Source of the DNA: Paenibacillus durus ATCC 35681
GTDB taxonomy: Bacteria; Bacillota; Bacilli; Paenibacillales; Paenibacillaceae
DNA: 64,000 nt
Assembly: GCF_000993825.1 (NCBI RefSeq)
Contig: NZ_CP011114.1
Span: 310,001-374,000, forward strand
Direction: 5' to 3'
Under the pieces are notes generated by a model. It was not told where the DNA came from, ran no database searches, and was given only the letters and a program-made list of their open reading frames with translations. Shown piece after piece: positions 34,157-43,704 of the stretch (the first letter of the stretch is position 1; each line of letters begins with the position of its first letter). Made by a program: the position numbers and the translations under genes.

Positions 34157-37100
34157 GTGAGCGAAGTGAGAAAAGGGAAGAAGCATCCAGGGAGTCGCTG
34201 GTTAAACGTGTTTGTTGTATTTCTGCTGCTTGGGACCGTTATGTTCCCAGGTTCATACGCGGCGGCGTCGGAGGCCGGTGGCGAAAATGATACAGGCAAT
34301 AATGGAAGCGCTTCAACTAATGGTGTCGGCAGCAACCTAAGTGGCTGGACGGCGAAGGACAAGGGAACGATCGAAGAAACGCCGGAAGGATTGAAGCTGT
34401 CCTCGGCGGAGAACGGATTTGCGCTGTCAGCAGAACAGGGGGAGAGCTTCAGCTACGAAGCGGATGTAACCCTGCTGCAGGACAGCGGCGTGGTATCGCT
34501 TGTCTTCCGCTCGAACGACAGCGGCTGGGGCTCTTACATGGCCCAGCTTGACCCGGGAGCGGATATCCTGAAGCTGAAGGACGCGAACGGCGACCGGGTG
34601 CTGAAGATGGAGAGCGTGACACTCAGCGCCGGAGAGACGTACCATCTCAAGGTGACGGCGGAGGGCCCGTCGCTGAAGGTGTACTGGAACGGCGGAGCGG
34701 AGCCGCTGCTGGCCGCGCTCGATACCGCCTACACGAGCGGGTACTTCGGGATGCATGTCTGGAACAGCGCAGCGGTGTTCCAGAATATACACATGGAAGT
34801 CATGAATACGGAGACGAAGCCGGGAACGGTGAACAGCAACCTAAGCGGCTGGGCAGCGAAGGACAAGGGAACGATCGAAGAGACACCGGAAGGATTGAAG
34901 CTGTCCTCGGCGGAGAACGGGTTTGCGCTGTCAGCAGAACAGGGGGAGAGCTTCAGCTACGAAGCGGATGTGACCCTGCTGCAAGACAGCGGCGTGGTAT
35001 CGCTTGTCTTCCGTTCGAATGACAGCGGCTGGAGCTCATACATGGCCCAGCTTGACCCGGGAGCAGATATTCTGAAGCTGAAGGACACGAACGGCGACCG
35101 GGTGCTGAAGACGGAGAGCGTGACGCTCAGCGCCGGAGAGACGTACCATCTCAAGGTGACGGCGGAGGGTGCGTCGCTGAAGGTGTACTGGAACGGTGGA
35201 GCGGAGCCGCTGCTTGAGGCGGAGGATACCGCCTACACGGGCGGGTACTTTGGGATGCATGTCTGGAATAGCGCAGCGGTATTCCAGAATATTTATGCGG
35301 GTCAGCCGGGTAAAGCAGAGCCGGTAGAGATGGCCGGCGTCAGCAGCAATCTTACAGGCTGGTCGCAGCGCGGTGTTGGAACCGCTTCCTCAAATCTTGA
35401 AGGTCTTCAGCTGACGGCATCGGGCGAAGCTACGGTCATGTCGGAAACCTATGCTCAGGACTTCACTTATGAGAGCGACGTGACGCTGAAGTCTGCGGAC
35501 TCGGCAGGCTCCTTGCTGCTGCGTTCGGATGAGACGGGGCGGAACGGATTTCTGGTCCAGGTGGATGGAAAAGCAGGCAAGATCAGATTGCTTGACGCGA
35601 ACAGCGCGCATCCGGACCGGCTGTGGATCGAGAAGAGTATCGCCGTTCTGCCGGATGTCAGCTACCACGTCAAAGTCAAGGCGGATGGGAAGCGGATAAA
35701 GGTCTATTGGAACGGCAAATACGATCCCATAATCAGCGCCGAAACGGAGCTTTACTCCGATAACAGGCGGCTGGGGCTTCGCGCAAGCGGCACTACGGTG
35801 TTCCAGAATATCGAGGTGAGCGATCTGCTCACGAATATAGAAGAGCTGAACACCGAAGCCAGCGGATGGATGAAGGATCTGCAAGGCCTCAAGGGAACGT
35901 CGGAAGGAGCGCAGTGGTCGCTGCATCTTTTCGGCTCGGAGGCGAAGGATTTTGTTCTGGAGAGCAACGTTACGATTGCCGTGTATTCACCGTCCGCCGA
36001 AGCGGCGCTGCTGTTCCGGGCAAACGAAGACGGTTCCGGCTACTGGCTTCAATTGAACGCGAATGAAGGCACGGTTAAGCTGGTGAAGTCGGGTTCGGCA
36101 GGACGGGAGGTGCTGGCTTCCACTTCGGATATTCCGCTTGCTCCCGGGAAGAAGCATCATATTGAGATTCATGCAGCGGGATCACAAATCTCGGCTTATG
36201 TGGACGGCTATAAAGGAGCGGCTGCCCAGCTTGAGGATACCGGTTATGCCTCGGGCCTGACCGGTCTTGCCGTAACCGGCGGCAGCGCTTATTTTCAGGA
36301 TGTCTATTTGACGCCTTCCGTCGGTTACTACAATGAAATTTACCGTCCGGCGTATCATTATACGCCTGCTCGCGGCTCGGCAAGCGATCCGAACGGGCTG
36401 GTCTATTTTGAAGGGGAATATCATCTCTTTCACCAGAGCGCCGGACAATGGGCCCACGCGGTCAGCACCGACCTGGTTCACTGGCGGCGTCTGCCGCTTG
36501 CGCTAAACTGGAATGATCTGGGCCATGTCTGGTCCGGGGCTGCAATTGCCGATGAGCATAACGCTTCGGGGCTCTTCGGCGATTCGGGCGGTAAGGGGCT
36601 TGTTGCTTACTACACCTCCTTTAATCCGGACAAAACGGGCGGCAATCAACAGATCGGGCTCGCTTACAGCAAGGACAAAGGCCGTACCTGGCAGTATTAC
36701 GGGAACGAAGCGATTATCAAAAATCCGGGTTATACAAGCGGAAATGAGCCAGTAGTCTGGGATTTCCGCGATCCGAAGGTGGTGCGCGACGAAGCGGGCA
36801 ACCGCTGGATCATGGTCGTCTCCGGCGGCGATCATATCCGCTTCTACACCTCGGAGAATCTGATCGACTGGACGCTGACCGACAGCTTCGGTTACGGCAG
36901 TTATATACGGGGCGGCGTGTGGGAATGTCCTGACCTGTTCCCGCTGAAGGTGGACGGGGATGCCTCGAAGCAAAAATGGGTGCTGATGATTAGCATGGGC
37001 GCTAATCCGAAGACGACCGGATCGGACGCCGAATATTTTATCGGCGAGTTGACGCCTGACGGTAAGTTTGTGAACGACAATCCGCCCGGGACCGTACTCA

Positions 37101-40100
37101 GGACCGACTTTGGCAAGGAAATGTACGCTGCGACTTCCTTTGCGAACGTACCCGGCAACCGGCGAATTATGCTGGCCTGGATGACGAACTGGGACTATCC
37201 GTTCAGCTTCCCGACCTCACCGTGGAAAGGGCAAATGACGATTCCGCGCGAATTGTCGCTCAGGACGACGCCGGAAGGCATCCGTTTGGCGCAGAACCCG
37301 ATTGCCGAGCTTGAGGTTCTCCGGGGTACGCCATTCACGGTCAGCGATACGGACGTCTCCTCGGATACGGAAAATATTCTGGCCCCATCCTTCGGCAATG
37401 CCTACGAAATTGAGGCCGAGCTTGAACTGCCTGAGAAGAGAGCCGCTTCAGAATTCGGATTCCGTCTGCGTGAAGGCGGGGCACAGCGGACCGTTGTCGG
37501 TTACCGCACAGGAAGCGGCAAGCTGTTCGTTGACCGTTCCGCTTCCGGGCGGACCGATTTCTCATCCAAGTTCTCGTCTGTGCATGAAGCCAAGGTGCAG
37601 CCGGAGAACTCCGCGCTGAAGCTTCATATTCTGGTGGACGAATCCTCTGTCGAGGTGTTTGCGGCGGACGGCAGGACGGTATTCTCCGACGTTATTTTCC
37701 CGGATAAGGCGCGCAGCGGCATGAGCTTCTACGCCAAGGGCGGCACAGTGAAGGTGAAGTCGATTAAGGTCTATCCGCTTAAAAATATTTGGAACGAAGG
37801 TTTGCAGCCGGACGCATCGGCCGGCCGGATCATTCTGGACCGCAGCCTACTGGAGCTGGGGGCCGGGGAATCCAAAGAGATATTCGCTGGTGTGCAGCCG
37901 CATGAGTCCGCTCAGGAGCTCGTCTGGACCTCCGGCGACGAATCGGTTGTAACAGCCGCCCCGTCCGGTTCCGCCAGCGCTGTGCTGAAAGCGGTTGCGC
38001 CCGGCACGGCAGCCGTTACTGTAAAGACGCGGGACGGCAGCGTGTCCGCCGTTATCACGGTAACCGTAGGGACCTTCAATACGAATCTGAAGAACTGGAA
38101 GGCGAATTCCAGCTGGGCCGTTACGTCCGAAGGCATCAGGGGTACCTTTGACACCGACTCGAGCTATATGTCCGGGGAACGGGCGGCCGATTTCACCTAT
38201 GAAGCGGATGTTATGCTTCCGCGCACAGGCGGGGCCGGATCGATCCTGTTCAGGTCGAATGCCGACGGAACGAGCGGGTACTATTTCAACCTTGACCCGA
38301 ATCTGAAGTTGGCAAGGCTGTTCTATATGGCCGACGGCCAGTTCCAGGACCGGCAGGTGCTGGCGAAAGTGCCGATGGCTCTAACGACTGGAGTGAAGCA
38401 TCATGCCAAAATCACAGCCGCAGGCACGCGGATAACCATCGAGCTGGACGGCCGGCGGATTATTGATGTGGATGACGACACTTTCCGCCAGGGCACATTC
38501 GGCGTGAACGTATTCGGCGGCGACGCCTATTACCAGAACGTTAACGTGTCCGATACAATACCGGCCGACGATACGCTGTACAGTTTCGTTAATGCAGGTA
38601 CCGGAGCGGCGCTTACCGCCGACAGCCAGAGTTCCTTGGCTAAACTTAAAGCGCTGCCGCAGCAGGAGACGATTAATCAATACTGGAGCTATTATCCGAT
38701 CAAAAATAACACCTACACGATCCGGACGGGAGAAAGCGGCAAATCGCTCGACTGGGATACGGGAGCCAACACGATCCAGCTATACGCTTATCTTGGTTAT
38801 GACAACCAGCGTTGGCTGGTGCATAACAACGCCGACGGAACGATAACGATCCTGTCCAAGTTCAAGCCGGACAAAGCGCTGGAAGCCCGGGAGGACGGGA
38901 CGGTCGGATTGGAAAATGCCAATGGTTCCGCTCTTCAAAAATGGCGGGCCGTGAAAGTGGAAGCCGGCGGTCAGCAGCCGAGTCCGCTGCCTTCGGCAGC
39001 GCCGTCCGCGGCGCCATCTGCCGTAACGTCAGCAGCCCCGTCAGCCGGGGAATCAGCGGCGCCATCGGCCACGCCATCAGCGACGCCGCCGGCCGAACCG
39101 ATCCCGGCGCCGGCGCCGACACCATCGCCGGTGCAGCAGCCGGACATTGGCGTAACGGGAACCGCTGATCAGGCGGCGGCATCTTTCTTTTCCGCCGCCA
39201 AGACGGAGCAGGGGGACCGCTCGGTGCTGGAGATCAAGCTCGACAAAGCCGCGCTGGAGCAGTTGGCTGCGGATAAGGCAGCCGACCTGCAGATCAAGGT
39301 TAGCGGCAAGGAGGATGTTGTGGTGGGCGGCTTGTCGGCAGCGGAGTGGAACAGACTGTTTCAAGGAGGCAGCCGCCTTACCGTTAGCACGCCTGAGCTT
39401 ATTGTGCCGCTGCCTGTACTCTCGCTCGGAGATTCCATCGAAGGGCTGGGCGCAGGCGCAAGGGCGGAGGATATCGGAGTGCGCCTATCTATTGAGCACA
39501 GTCCGGCGGCATCCGATGCGGAGAAGACGGCCGCCAGCCAAGGCTATCGGTTGTTGGCTAATCCGCTGGCCGTCAAGCTGACGCTTAGCTACAAGGATAA
39601 GAGTGTATCCGCGCCTTTGAAGGCCCCGGTTGAACTGCTGATTACGGTCCCGGCGGAGCAGGCGGGAACCCAAGGCGGGATTGCCGCAGTTACGGTTCAG
39701 GATGAAGGGAAGCTGTTCGCTGTGCCCGCTTCGCTGAAGACGGTTGATCATATCCGGTATGCCGTGATCCATGAGGCTGCCGGTTACCGGACTTACGCGC
39801 TGCTGAGCGGCAGGACTTCCTTCTCCGACACCCGGAACCACTGGGTCCAAGGGATCGCCGCAGACTTAGCGGACCGTATGATGCTTACCGGCGGCGGGGA
39901 CGGCCGTTTTGCGCCGGACCGCACGGTTACGCGAGCCGAGCTGGCGGCGCTCTCCGTGCGAAGCCTTGGGCTCATGGGCGGAAAGATACCTTCCGCTGCC
40001 TTCAGTGACGTGCCCGCCTCCTCTTGGGCCTATGGGCCGACGGCGCTTGCGCAGCGGTTCGGCCTGATGTCCGGTTATCCCGGCGGCGTCTTTGGCGGCA

Positions 40101-40390
40101 GCGGCGAGGTGACCAGGGAGCAGGCCATGATGGTCGCTTATAACGCCGTCCGCCTGATCCAAGGGGGTGGCGCCGCACCCGATGCTGCGAAGACGACTAG
40201 CAGCCTGTCCTCTTTCGCGGATCGGACCGAGCTGTCTTCATGGGCTTCGGAAGCGGCGGCCTATCTTATTGACAGCGGCATTGTCAAGGGAGACGGCTCA
40301 CGCGAGCTCCGGCCAAAGGATACGCTGACTAGAGCGGAAGCAGCCGCCTTGATTCATCGCATGCTTCAGGCAAACGGCTGGATCGACTGA
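34157..40390 (+). CDS. Giant SLH-anchored multimodular GH32 fructanase
   Basis: 2077 residues from a GTG start. In order: signal peptide (to about residue 38); four CBM66/LamG-like repeats (about 59-226, 227-394, 395-565, 566-720), the first two nearly identical; GH32 domain (about 725-1215) with nucleophile in ASDPNG (about 744), WDFRDPKVV and GVWECPDLF; a bacterial Ig-like domain (1222-1306); a fifth CBM66-like module (1308-1472); a ricin-type trefoil (1475-1615); a Pro/Ala/Ser linker; an unassigned domain (1665-1885); and three SLH motifs (1888-2077) that bind the cell wall polymer. It should cut levan or inulin at the cell surface, feeding the two intracellular GH32 enzymes. CBM66 binds fructan ends in B. 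subtilis SacC. Confidence 0.93.
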   Translation: MSEVRKGKKHPGSRWLNVFVVFLLLGTVMFPGSYAAASEAGGENDTGNNGSASTNGVGSNLSGWTAKDKGTIEETPEGLKLSSAENGFALSAEQGESFSYEADVTLLQDSGVVSLVFRSNDSGWGSYMAQLDPGADILKLKDANGDRVLKMESVTLSAGETYHLKVTAEGPSLKVYWNGGAEPLLAALDTAYTSGYFGMHVWNSAAVFQNIHMEVMNTETKPGTVNSNLSGWAAKDKGTIEETPEGLKLSSAENGFALSAEQGESFSYEADVTLLQDSGVVSLVFRSNDSGWSSYMAQLDPGADILKLKDTNGDRVLKTESVTLSAGETYHLKVTAEGASLKVYWNGGAEPLLEAEDTAYTGGYFGMHVWNSAAVFQNIYAGQPGKAEPVEMAGVSSNLTGWSQRGVGTASSNLEGLQLTASGEATVMSETYAQDFTYESDVTLKSADSAGSLLLRSDETGRNGFLVQVDGKAGKIRLLDANSAHPDRLWIEKSIAVLPDVSYHVKVKADGKRIKVYWNGKYDPIISAETELYSDNRRLGLRASGTTVFQNIEVSDLLTNIEELNTEASGWMKDLQGLKGTSEGAQWSLHLFGSEAKDFVLESNVTIAVYSPSAEAALLFRANEDGSGYWLQLNANEGTVKLVKSGSAGREVLASTSDIPLAPGKKHHIEIHAAGSQISAYVDGYKGAAAQLEDTGYASGLTGLAVTGGSAYFQDVYLTPSVGYYNEIYRPAYHYTPARGSASDPNGLVYFEGEYHLFHQSAGQWAHAVSTDLVHWRRLPLALNWNDLGHVWSGAAIADEHNASGLFGDSGGKGLVAYYTSFNPDKTGGNQQIGLAYSKDKGRTWQYYGNEAIIKNPGYTSGNEPVVWDFRDPKVVRDEAGNRWIMVVSGGDHIRFYTSENLIDWTLTDSFGYGSYIRGGVWECPDLFPLKVDGDASKQKWVLMISMGANPKTTGSDAEYFIGELTPDGKFVNDNPPGTVLRTDFGKEMYAATSFANVPGNRRIMLAWMTNWDYPFSFPTSPWKGQMTIPRELSLRTTPEGIRLAQNPIAELEVLRGTPFTVSDTDVSSDTENILAPSFGNAYEIEAELELPEKRAASEFGFRLREGGAQRTVVGYRTGSGKLFVDRSASGRTDFSSKFSSVHEAKVQPENSALKLHILVDESSVEVFAADGRTVFSDVIFPDKARSGMSFYAKGGTVKVKSIKVYPLKNIWNEGLQPDASAGRIILDRSLLELGAGESKEIFAGVQPHESAQELVWTSGDESVVTAAPSGSASAVLKAVAPGTAAVTVKTRDGSVSAVITVTVGTFNTNLKNWKANSSWAVTSEGIRGTFDTDSSYMSGERAADFTYEADVMLPRTGGAGSILFRSNADGTSGYYFNLDPNLKLARLFYMADGQFQDRQVLAKVPMALTTGVKHHAKITAAGTRITIELDGRRIIDVDDDTFRQGTFGVNVFGGDAYYQNVNVSDTIPADDTLYSFVNAGTGAALTADSQSSLAKLKALPQQETINQYWSYYPIKNNTYTIRTGESGKSLDWDTGANTIQLYAYLGYDNQRWLVHNNADGTITILSKFKPDKALEAREDGTVGLENANGSALQKWRAVKVEAGGQQPSPLPSAAPSAAPSAVTSAAPSAGESAAPSATPSATPPAEPIPAPAPTPSPVQQPDIGVTGTADQAAASFFSAAKTEQGDRSVLEIKLDKAALEQLAADKAADLQIKVSGKEDVVVGGLSAAEWNRLFQGGSRLTVSTPELIVPLPVLSLGDSIEGLGAGARAEDIGVRLSIEHSPAASDAEKTAASQGYRLLANPLAVKLTLSYKDKSVSAPLKAPVELLITVPAEQAGTQGGIAAVTVQDEGKLFAVPASLKTVDHIRYAVIHEAAGYRTYALLSGRTSFSDTRNHWVQGIAADLADRMMLTGGGDGRFAPDRTVTRAELAALSVRSLGLMGGKIPSAAFSDVPASSWAYGPTALAQRFGLMSGYPGGVFGGSGEVTREQAMMVAYNAVRLIQGGGAAPDAAKTTSSLSSFADRTELSSWASEAAAYLIDSGIVKGDGSRELRPKDTLTRAEAAALIHRMLQANGWID
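34331..35338 (+). repeat. Tandem 504-base coding duplication
   Basis: Bases 34331-34834 and 34835-35338 encode the first two CBM66-like modules and are nearly identical at the DNA level over most of their length, with a period of 168 codons. The third and fourth modules are far more diverged, so this is a recent in-frame duplication. Confidence 0.85.
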
Positions 40391-40412
40391 ATGTAATATC
40401 AAGCACGAAGCG

Positions 40413-40460
40413 GAGCCGTCCGCAGGGTTTCTGGAACCTTGCGGGCGGCTCTATTTTTTT
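40413..40460 (+). terminator. Terminator of the giant GH32 gene
   Basis: GAGCCGTCCGCAGGGTT and AACCTTGCGGGCGGCTC arms with mismatches and a CTGG-type loop, followed by TATTTTTTT. Confidence 0.85.
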
Positions 40461-40515
40461 CGATGAGAAATGGCGGATTTCGCGCCTTGGCTGCGGGCAG
40501 AGTCCGGGAACGGCT

Positions 40516-40523
40516 GGTATAAT
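40516..40523 (+). promoter_or_regulatory. Extended -10 promoter of the DUF1273 gene
   Basis: TGG-TATAAT just upstream of the 40559 start forms an extended -10 element; no good -35 box is seen at the right distance. Confidence 0.45.
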
Positions 40524-40558
40524 GGAAGGACCGACTGAAACGAGGAAAGAGGCATGGC

Positions 40559-41116
40559 ATGAAAACACTGCTTGTTACCGGCTACCGGGCACATGAGCTG
40601 GGTATTTTTGACCGGAAGCATCCCGGCATTCCCTATATCAAAAAAGCGCTCGCTTCTCGAATGGTCCCGCTGCTGGAAGAGGGGCTGGAGTGGATCATTA
40701 CCCCCGGCCAGTACGGGGTTGACCTGTGGGCGTGCGAGACCGTGCTGGAGCTAAAAGAACACTATCCCGGCCTGAAGCTGGGCATTATCGCGGCCCATGC
40801 CGCTCCCGAGGAAAGATGGAAGGAAGAGAAGCAGGACGAGTTCCGCCGGATTGCGGCGGCGGCCGATTATTATGGGGCAGTGAGCAACCGGCCCTACGAA
40901 GGAAGCTGGCAGTTTAAGGCGAGGGATGAGCTGCTGATGCGCAAAAGCGACGGGCTGCTCCTAGTGTATGACGCGGAAGCGCAGGAAGGAAGCCCGAAGT
41001 ACATCAAGGAGCGGGCGCTCAAGCTTAGCGAAGAGAGCGGGTATGCGCTGCTGACGATTTCGATGGATGATATCCAGAGGATGGCAGAAGAGGAGCATCT
41101 GTCGTCATACGACTGA
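40559..41116 (+). CDS. DUF1273 (YpsA-like) protein
   Basis: 185 residues of the DUF1273 family, to which B. subtilis YpsA belongs. The start MKTLLVTGYRAHELGIF, the TPGQYGVDLWA segment and the PYEGSWQFKARDELL region are typical. The fold is Rossmann-like and related to DprA/SLOG nucleotide-binding proteins; YpsA has been linked to cell division and stress in Firmicutes. A GAGGAAAGAGG region precedes the ATG. It is monocistronic. Confidence 0.92.
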   Translation: MKTLLVTGYRAHELGIFDRKHPGIPYIKKALASRMVPLLEEGLEWIITPGQYGVDLWACETVLELKEHYPGLKLGIIAAHAAPEERWKEEKQDEFRRIAAAADYYGAVSNRPYEGSWQFKARDELLMRKSDGLLLVYDAEAQEGSPKYIKERALKLSEESGYALLTISMDDIQRMAEEEHLSSYD

Positions 41117-41281
41117 TACAAATGGGCAGAAAAATGCGTATTTCATCAAAAAAGCCAGTTGTCTTTTTTTTAGGTGCAAAAGTTGAGTTCGTATAACCGC
41201 GCCTTTTGATCGGTTTCAATGCTATAATTGTGGCATAACCAAGTGAAACTTCTTACAAATTCAATTCAGGGGTGAACCAAC

Positions 41282-42079
41282 TTGAGAATCGTAAAAATGG
41301 AACCTAAGCTGTATGCCAGCATGGAATCACGGGTATCCCGCAGGAAGTATACGGCACCACCCGCTGCGGAGCAGCTTGATGAATTGAAGCGCTATGCGGA
41401 GGAGCTCAATGAAGACGCAGGAGGAGCCGTACGGATTGGGCTTTGGGCGGATGGAGCCGAAGATGTATTCGGCGGATTGAGCAACAGCTACGGCATGTTT
41501 AGCGGTGTGAAGGCTTTTGCCGCTTTTATCGGCAGAGAGAAGGGGGAAGAGGCGCGAGTCAAGACTCTGTGCGGTTATTACGGGGAGCAGTTCGTCCTGA
41601 AGGCTAATGCGCTGGGCTTAGGAACATGCTGGGTTGCAGGCACCTTTGACAAGGCGATGGCGAAGCGGATCGCCGGGGTGGGCGAGGGTGAACTGCTCAT
41701 TTGTGTGGCTCCGCTCGGAGCTGTACCGGATAGCCTCAGCCTGAGGGAGAAGATGGTAAAAGGCTTCTCAGCCGGACGCAAGCGCAAGCCGCTTGAGCAA
41801 TTGCTCCGCAATCCCGGGGAATTGGAGACGGCTCCCGACTGGATGAAATCGGCGCTCGCTGCGGCACGGACCGCCCCGTCGGCGATGAATTCTCAGCCGT
41901 GGAGATTTACCCTCTTACCGGCGCAAAATGCGCTTGCCGCGCAGGCGGAAGGTCGTACCCACCTGGGGTCGGTCGATCTCGGAATTTCTATGGCGCATAT
42001 CGAGATAGCTGCGCTTCAGGCCGGTGTTTCCGGAGTGTGGACGGAAGAGGCGGGAACCTGGACGTTTACGGCAAAATAA
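41282..42079 (+). CDS. Nitroreductase-family protein (putative TM nitroreductase)
   Basis: 265 residues from TTG 41282 with GGGGTG seven bases upstream. The N-terminal RVSRRKYTAPP and the later AARTAPSAMNSQPWRF motif are those of the nitroreductase fold, here as a tandem, single-chain version in which both halves contribute to one FMN site (COG TM-nitroreductase type). A GLGTCWVAGTFDKA segment sits between. The substrate is unknown. It is monocistronic, with a long A+T-rich leader. Confidence 0.85.
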   Translation: MRIVKMEPKLYASMESRVSRRKYTAPPAAEQLDELKRYAEELNEDAGGAVRIGLWADGAEDVFGGLSNSYGMFSGVKAFAAFIGREKGEEARVKTLCGYYGEQFVLKANALGLGTCWVAGTFDKAMAKRIAGVGEGELLICVAPLGAVPDSLSLREKMVKGFSAGRKRKPLEQLLRNPGELETAPDWMKSALAAARTAPSAMNSQPWRFTLLPAQNALAAQAEGRTHLGSVDLGISMAHIEIAALQAGVSGVWTEEAGTWTFTAK

Positions 42080-42251
42080 GAAGGATTAAGGATGAAGGAT
42101 AAAGGAGCGCATCAGAACATGGCGACTCATTTGCGCCTTAATCGCTCAGGCCTAAATGCAGATCGTGGCCGCCGCCGTGGTCTGAATGTACTCCCGAAGA
42201 CAATAAGCCGCAAACTGAAGGATTGCTTGGTCCCTGACAAGAAATCTAATC

Positions 42252-42734
42252 TTACAGCTGAGAAAAGCCCTCTTCCGCCAAATACTCCTTCGCTTCATCC
42301 GGCGTCTCAAACGCCATTTCCAGACTCAGGCCCGAATAGAGATACCACAGATCGTCTTCAGCTTTAAGCGTAAGCTTCTCGCCTTTTCCGTTCACCCAGT
42401 TCGTCTCGGCTGCAAGCCGCTTACGCTTTTTGGCTGTCGGCGTAGCTTCGGGCAAAGGCTCAGAGAGCGAAGCGATGGAAGCGTCCAGCAGGGAGCGCAG
42501 CTCCTCCTCGGAGAAGTCGCGGATATTGACAAATCCCTTGTCGTCCATTTTATAACCTGTCAGCAGACCCGCGTATACATAGCCGTTGCCGTTCGGATGG
42601 AGATGAAAAGCGACGGTTTTTTTGTCGTGCAGGCTTTCTTCGTAGTGATAGTTGACCCTTCCCAAAGATACATCTTTGCGCTGAAGCTGTGGATAGGAGT
42701 CAAGAATCTCGATTTTTTGTTGAAAAGTAAGCAT
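42252..42734 (-). CDS. Conserved hypothetical protein (Paenibacillus-type)
   Basis: 160 residues. The start was moved from 42809 to 42734, where GGAGG is eight bases away. It reads as a small soluble mixed alpha/beta protein: KIEILDSYPQLQRKDVSLGRVNYHYEE-like opening, HLHPNGNGYVYAGLLTGY centre, FSEEELRSLLDASI helix, a KKRKR basic linker, and a C-terminal module ending in EYLAEEGFS. I recognise it as the kind of protein found across related genomes but no function is known. It is monocistronic. Confidence 0.75.
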   Translation of the reverse strand: MLTFQQKIEILDSYPQLQRKDVSLGRVNYHYEESLHDKKTVAFHLHPNGNGYVYAGLLTGYKMDDKGFVNIRDFSEEELRSLLDASIASLSEPLPEATPTAKKRKRLAAETNWVNGKGEKLTLKAEDDLWYLYSGLSLEMAFETPDEAKEYLAEEGFSQL

Positions 42735-42789
42735 AAGGATAGCCTCCGTTGTTCGTATCGGTTCAGCTGGGACGGGAGAAGTGAAGCGT

Positions 42790-42925
42790 TTATCCCCAGC
42801 TTTCGCCATTTGATTATATCATGCTGCAAGCGCCAGCGCCGCTTTCGATTCGTCTATCCCCAGATTGTGGAAAATCATGTGGATAATATGGGATAACCCG
42901 GCCTTTATTGTTTATTTGTGGATAT
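42790..42925. promoter_or_regulatory. Cluster of DnaA-box-like motifs
   Basis: Within 136 bases there are TTATCCCCA (42790), CTATCCCCA (42853), TGTGGAAAA (42866), a perfect TGTGGATAA (42878-42886) and TGTGGATAT (42917), all the DnaA box TTATCCACA or its complement with zero to two mismatches. The segment is the divergent upstream region of the hypothetical gene and mutT. No dnaA or dnaN is near, so this is not an origin; it could titrate DnaA or regulate the flanking genes. Confidence 0.45.
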
Positions 42926-43009
42926 AATGTATATTATTTATAAAATAATCCACTGGATATTCACAATTTCCAGCGTTATATTTCAATTATACCTTCGGAG
43001 GTGACGGCA

Positions 43010-43408
43010 ATGATTCAAGTAGCGGCGGCTATCATTTATAATAAAGAAGGCAAAGTTCTCATTGCGCGCCGCAGAGAAGGCAAGTCCCAAGCGGGGCTGT
43101 GGGAATTTCCAGGCGGCAAAATCGAGGACGGAGAAGACGTCAGCGCCTGCCTCCGGCGGGAATTGACCGAGGAGATGGGCATCGACATCGTTCCATACGA
43201 ATATTTTGGAGTAAACGAGCACAGCTACGGCGGTGGTCTGCATATCCGGCTGATCGCTTGGAAAGCGGAATACCGGGGAGGCGAAATCGTGCTGATAGAC
43301 CACGACGACTACCGCTGGGAGAGTCCGGGAGAGCTGGAACGTTTTATTTTTGCGCCCGCGGATATCCCGTTTGTGCAGAAGCTGAGCTTGGAACACGGCA
43401 GACAGTGA
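43010..43408 (+). CDS. mutT: MutT-type Nudix hydrolase
   Basis: 132 residues. The Nudix box GGKIEDGEDVSACLRRELTEEMGI is complete in pattern (G-x5-E-x7-R-E-x2-E-E-x-G). The opening IQVAAAIIYNKEGKVLIARR and the WWE-like end (YRWESPGELERF) match 8-oxo-dGTP diphosphatase or the related CTP-cleaving enzymes. It cleans oxidised nucleotides. TCGGAGGTGACGGCA precedes ATG 43010; an in-frame GTG at 43001 lies inside the ribosome site. The upstream region carries the DnaA-like motifs. Confidence 0.93.
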   Translation: MIQVAAAIIYNKEGKVLIARRREGKSQAGLWEFPGGKIEDGEDVSACLRRELTEEMGIDIVPYEYFGVNEHSYGGGLHIRLIAWKAEYRGGEIVLIDHDDYRWESPGELERFIFAPADIPFVQKLSLEHGRQ

Positions 43409-43469
43409 GACGGTTTGGGAATATCCAGGCACACGCTCCTGCCGAACGTAAACAGGGCGGCATTTTATG

Positions 43470-43490
43470 CCGATGGTAAATCGGTTTTGT
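43470..43490 (+). terminator. Short terminator after mutT
   Basis: CCGAT-GGTAA-ATCGG followed by TTTTGT. The rest of the 43409-43704 gap shows no gene. Confidence 0.4.
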
Positions 43491-43704
43491 ACTGCCCTTG
43501 AGCATTCTTAATCCTCATTTGTGTTACCGCTTTCATCAATATTGGCCTTTGTTCCGCACAAATCACGCTGCTTTGAACAGCATTTTTTCTGGTATTGGAC
43601 CAATCGCTGCGGCGAGAGTAAACCATTTACCTCTTTTGGTGCTATATTTAGCATTCCACAAACGGTATTATATAGAAGAAGAACCATTCATAGGGGGAGA
43701 TCAT

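Noticed and set aside
34331..35338. CRISPR-like or satellite repeat
   Set aside because: The repeat unit is a 168-codon protein module in frame within the GH32 gene, not a spacer array. No CRISPR array was seen anywhere in the window.
42092..42367. Plus-strand small frame after the nitroreductase
   Set aside because: AAGGAG is present before an internal ATG, but the frame is Arg/Pro rich, overlaps the 3' end of the hypothetical gene on the other strand and resembles nothing.
42790..42925. Chromosomal origin of replication
   Set aside because: DnaA-box-like motifs are present but there is no dnaA, dnaN or AT-rich unwinding element with 13-mers nearby.
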